A stretch of 32,468 nt of DNA, from NCBI GenBank assembly GCA_026416035.1, contig JAOAFY010000011.1, positions 1-32,468 on the forward strand, given 5' to 3'. The position numbers and the translations under genes were made by a program. The notes beneath the pieces were generated by a model. That model was not told the DNA's origin, made no database searches, and worked only from the letters and a program-made list of their open reading frames with translations. Source of the DNA: Coriobacteriia bacterium (GTDB lineage Bacteria > Actinomycetota > Coriobacteriia > Anaerosomatales > Anaerosomataceae). This document shows, piece after piece, positions 32,399-32,468 of the stretch. Position 1 is the first letter of the stretch, and each line of letters opens with the position of its first letter.

Positions 32399-32468
32399 GG
32401 CTGTTCTCCTTCCCTACGCCCGTTAGGTCCCTCACCGCGTCTTCAGGGGACGCCGCCCGCATGAGCGC
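32391..32468 (-). CDS. trpC: Indole-3-glycerol phosphate synthase, C-terminal fragment
   Basis: Only the last 25 codons are in the window ([17 protein letters not shown] then VGKENSHA and TGA). The stretch ALMRAxxPxxAVRxL matches the usual TrpC C-terminus after the final phosphate-binding glycines, and the position fits a trp operon. The stop overlaps the start of the TrpB2-type gene. The rest of the gene lies beyond the window edge. Confidence 0.7.
   Translation of the reverse strand, partial: ALMRAASPEDAVRDLTGVGKENSHA

Overview
This is a very G+C-rich, tightly packed bacterial window with many GTG starts and start/stop overlaps. It has no mobile elements, CRISPR array or rRNA. The gene set suggests a deep-branching, probably anaerobic or microaerobic actinobacterium (Coriobacteriia-like), but this is inference. 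Supporting signs are a three-part archaeal-type glutamate synthase linked to a heterodisulfide-reductase-like protein, a pyrophosphate-type phosphofructokinase, a DhnA-type class I aldolase, LexA boxes of the GAAC-N4-GTTC type, a GlnR-like orphan regulator, a PdtaS/PdtaR-like kinase with an ANTAR regulator, and a likely selenoprotein.

Layout. 1-2617 (-): DNA polymerase I, missing its last few codons at the window edge. 2729-9861 (-): nitrogen-assimilation cluster in the order HdrB-HdrC fusion, glutamate synthase amidotransferase, FMN/ferredoxin subunit, GXGXG subunit, glutamine synthetase, GlnR-like regulator. 10022-12005 (-): sensor kinase and ANTAR antiterminator. Between the ANTAR gene and the cluster lies a promoter followed by a roughly 107-nt leader. 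The leader contains an ANTAR-type hexaloop hairpin that is mutually exclusive with a strong terminator. 12151-15337 (+): degenerate HD-GYP membrane protein, small membrane protein, tRNA-Leu(CAA), adenine deaminase. 15338-17487 (+): UvrD-like helicase with a sigma70-type promoter bracketed by two SOS boxes. 17518-22309 (-): class II aldolase, PPi-type phosphofructokinase, accA, accD, fructose-bisphosphate aldolase. 22415-24466 (-): GNAT acetyltransferase and glutamine-dependent NAD synthetase. 24680-28330 (+): thioredoxin-like lipoprotein with in-frame UGA plus a SECIS-like hairpin, a DUF2207 membrane protein, an unrecognised protein, and a soluble DUF2207-C-like protein. 28308-32468 (-): trpC (3' end), trpB2-type tryptophan synthase beta, trpF, trpB1, trpA.

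How the parts work together. The glutamine synthetase/glutamate synthase cluster appears to carry two layers of control: ANTAR-dependent antitermination at its leader, and possible GlnR-type control at a GAAAC-N6-GAAAC repeat before glnA. The trp operon holds two beta-subunit genes. The canonical one has lost the PLP-binding lysine in this sequence, while the TrpB2-type copy keeps it. The most notable items are the putative selenocysteine thioredoxin, the ANTAR leader, the lysine-less TrpB and the dual-SOS-box helicase.
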